Shown here in pieces: positions 5,639 to 6,701 of a stretch of 6,701 bases of DNA; position 1 is the first letter of the stretch, and every line of letters begins with the position of its first letter. A program made the translations under genes and the position numbers. This DNA is from DAIOEK01 sp036746315 (lineage in GTDB: Bacteria > Chloroflexota > Anaerolineae > Anaerolineales > Anaerolineaceae): the NCBI GenBank assembly GCA_036746315.1, contig DAIOEK010000072.1:1-6701 (forward strand), written 5' to 3'. The notes beneath the pieces were generated by a model. That model searched no databases. It was given only the letters and a program-made list of their open reading frames with translations, and was not told the DNA's origin.

Positions 5639-6700
5639 TTAATTATTTATAAAAAAATTATTCATCCATTTACTTGCATTTTGAGGAATGACAACATTTG
5701 GTGACCCGAACAGGGTATATGCGAAAGCATTTGCAAAATAATCAGGACCATCTTGATCTCCGTATATATCATTTCCTTTTACGGCATTTTCCCATCGATT
5801 TTCCTTTGGTATCTCAAACCCACCCCATTCGAATCTGAAAATTGCATCCCTGAAGATTGAGATCCCATTCTTCCCAATAGTTCCAAGCCCAGATGCCCTG
5901 TAACCACCACTTGCTGACCTGGCTGGATCCCCTCCCAAGTCTCTCACCATCTGGTCTGAATATCCTCCCCCAAACAAAGTGCCCATTTTTAAATATCCGG
6001 AATTTTTATCAATTAAGTGGACAATTTCATGAACCAGTATATGCCGACCTGTTTCTAAATTGTTCATTGTCCCGGAGATCAATACAACTTGATTCGAATA
6101 TGGAAGTGGATCGGAGTAATTACACTTATATGGCGGGCATGATACGCTTCCTTTTTTTATTGTGACTTTCCCAATATTTTTCTCCATCCAATGTTTACCA
6201 CTTGAACCAGTCTTGATCCGTATTGCATCCGCCATACTCGCTGCTGTGACCAATACATTATCGGTTTCTTTTGCCGACCAATTTCCTGTCAATGTCCAGC
6301 CGTAAGATTGTTGTATCACTTTTTGAACATCCTTGGTAGTAATGCAATCGGTAAGTCCATTTTTTGCATCACAAACCTTATGCCCGCTTGGATCCGTGTA
6401 CTTCACCGGGTTATTCCGCACGTATGAGTATCTGTCATACGCCGCCGAATCCCCCGCATTCGGCACAATCGTATCCGCCTGCGTGAAATGCGCCAATGCC
6501 GGGTCGTACCATCTCGCAACGTAGTAATACAATCCCAACTCCGCCTGCCGCAACTGCCCCGTCCCACTCGCTTCGCTCGGGGATGATATGTACCTGAACT
6601 CCGTCGGTGTAATCCCACTGCTGGCGCGAATCTTTCCAAAGGCGCTGTACTGGATCGTGCGAATTCTGCGCAGCGCAGCGAAGCACCCTCGAGCGCAGCG
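5639..6700 (-). CDS. Rhs-family protein, C-terminal part with HExxH metalloprotease tip
   Basis: The gene continues past the right edge; 353 residues are visible (numbered from the edge), with no stop before TAA at 5639-5641. Residues 1-107 are Rhs core: YSAFGKIR, TGQ (47-49), GLYYYVARWYDP (56-67), then NNPVKYTDPSGH ending at 107. In Rhs proteins the core forms a shell and the part after this conserved boundary is the variable toxin tip. The tip (108-353) is AT-rich and unrelated to the core. It contains HEIVH (224-228), a zinc-protease motif, followed about 90 residues later by DYFANAFAY (320-328). That spacing and sequence recall the anthrax lethal-factor catalytic fold (HExxH ... EFFAEAF), with Asp in place of the third-ligand Glu. 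Four cysteines (in CDAKNGLTDC and CPPYKC) suggest an exported protein with disulfides. Nine extra codons interrupt the core just before TGQ. Protease toxin activity is inference. An in-frame TTG at 6551-6553 is not the real start, because the frame is open upstream with core sequence. Confidence 0.85.
   Translation of the reverse strand, partial: RCARGCFAALRRIRTIQYSAFGKIRASSGITPTEFRYISSPSEASGTGQLRQAELGLYYYVARWYDPALAHFTQADTIVPNAGDSAAYDRYSYVRNNPVKYTDPSGHKVCDAKNGLTDCITTKDVQKVIQQSYGWTLTGNWSAKETDNVLVTAASMADAIRIKTGSSGKHWMEKNIGKVTIKKGSVSCPPYKCNYSDPLPYSNQVVLISGTMNNLETGRHILVHEIVHLIDKNSGYLKMGTLFGGGYSDQMVRDLGGDPARSASGGYRASGLGTIGKNGISIFRDAIFRFEWGGFEIPKENRWENAVKGNDIYGDQDGPDYFANAFAYTLFGSPNVVIPQNASKWMNNFFINN
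6563..6589 (-). repeat. 27-bp in-frame insertion in the Rhs core
   Basis: These 27 bases encode ISSPSEASG between FRY and TGQ. In Rhs cores this place normally reads as an uninterrupted '(F/Y)(R)(Y/F)TGQ' element. On the - strand the DNA includes CCCCGAGCGAAGCGAGTGGG (6563-6582), which closely matches CCCTCGAGCGCAGCGAGTGG at 4741-4760 on the + strand. It is thus a member of the same short repeat family, inserted without breaking the frame. Confidence 0.6.
6674..6700 (+). repeat. 27-bp direct repeat, right copy
   Basis: Identical to 4729-4755 and in the same orientation. It lies inside the Rhs reading frame, where on the - strand it reads RCARGCFAA, a peptide unlike Rhs core sequence, about ten codons before YSAFG. 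The copies lie about 1.95 kb apart and flank the lipoprotein, the toxin tip and the last part of the core. Confidence 0.9.
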
Positions 6701-6701
6701 G

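Noticed and set aside
6403..6686. Alternative - strand frames at the right edge
   Set aside because: They overlap the Rhs core in other frames. Only the frame with GLYYYVARWYDP and DPSGH shows conserved protein sequence.

Overview
The window reads as a chromosome segment from a moderately GC-rich bacterium. The gene order (YbbR-domain protein, Der, signal peptidase I, YgiT-type zinc finger, PIN/TRAM membrane protein, RlmB-like methyltransferase) and the Rhs cassette with short dispersed repeats resemble Chloroflexota of the Anaerolineae type. That assignment is an inference from gene content and style; no rRNA or marker alignment was possible.

Left part (1-4551), all on the + strand, is a housekeeping block. 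It holds the 3' end of a YbbR-domain (CdaR-like) gene, der (ribosome-assembly GTPase), lepB (signal peptidase I), a small YgiT-type zinc-finger protein closed by a very clear intrinsic terminator, then a membrane-anchored PIN-TRAM protein and an rlmB-type rRNA methyltransferase only 9 bases apart. Several genes have their own recognisable sigma-A-type promoters. The promoter before the PIN-TRAM gene is overlapped by a 22-bp operator-like palindrome. The promoter before the zinc-finger gene would produce a nearly leaderless mRNA.

Middle part (4552-4964, 413 bases without an intact gene) holds a GC-rich hairpin just after rlmB, three perfect or near-perfect tandem copies of a 37-bp hairpin unit, one copy of a 27-bp repeat, and a remnant of Rhs core coding sequence on the - strand. 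The last ~90 bases (4877-4964) contain only two small hairpins (CACAC/GTGTG and GCTC/GAGC).

Right part (4965-6701), on the - strand and running towards the housekeeping block, is an Rhs tip cassette. The 3' end of a large Rhs gene enters from the right edge. Its conserved core ends at DPSGH and switches abruptly into an AT-rich, unrelated C-terminal domain with an HEIVH zinc-protease motif. A predicted lipoprotein follows 11 bases later, with its Shine-Dalgarno overlapping the Rhs stop codon. The most economical reading is a polymorphic toxin (metalloprotease tip) plus candidate immunity or accessory lipoprotein, acquired as an AT-rich module. The module is bracketed by identical 27-bp direct repeats (4729-4755 and 6674-6700) and by Rhs core sequence on both sides, as expected for exchange of Rhs tips by recombination.
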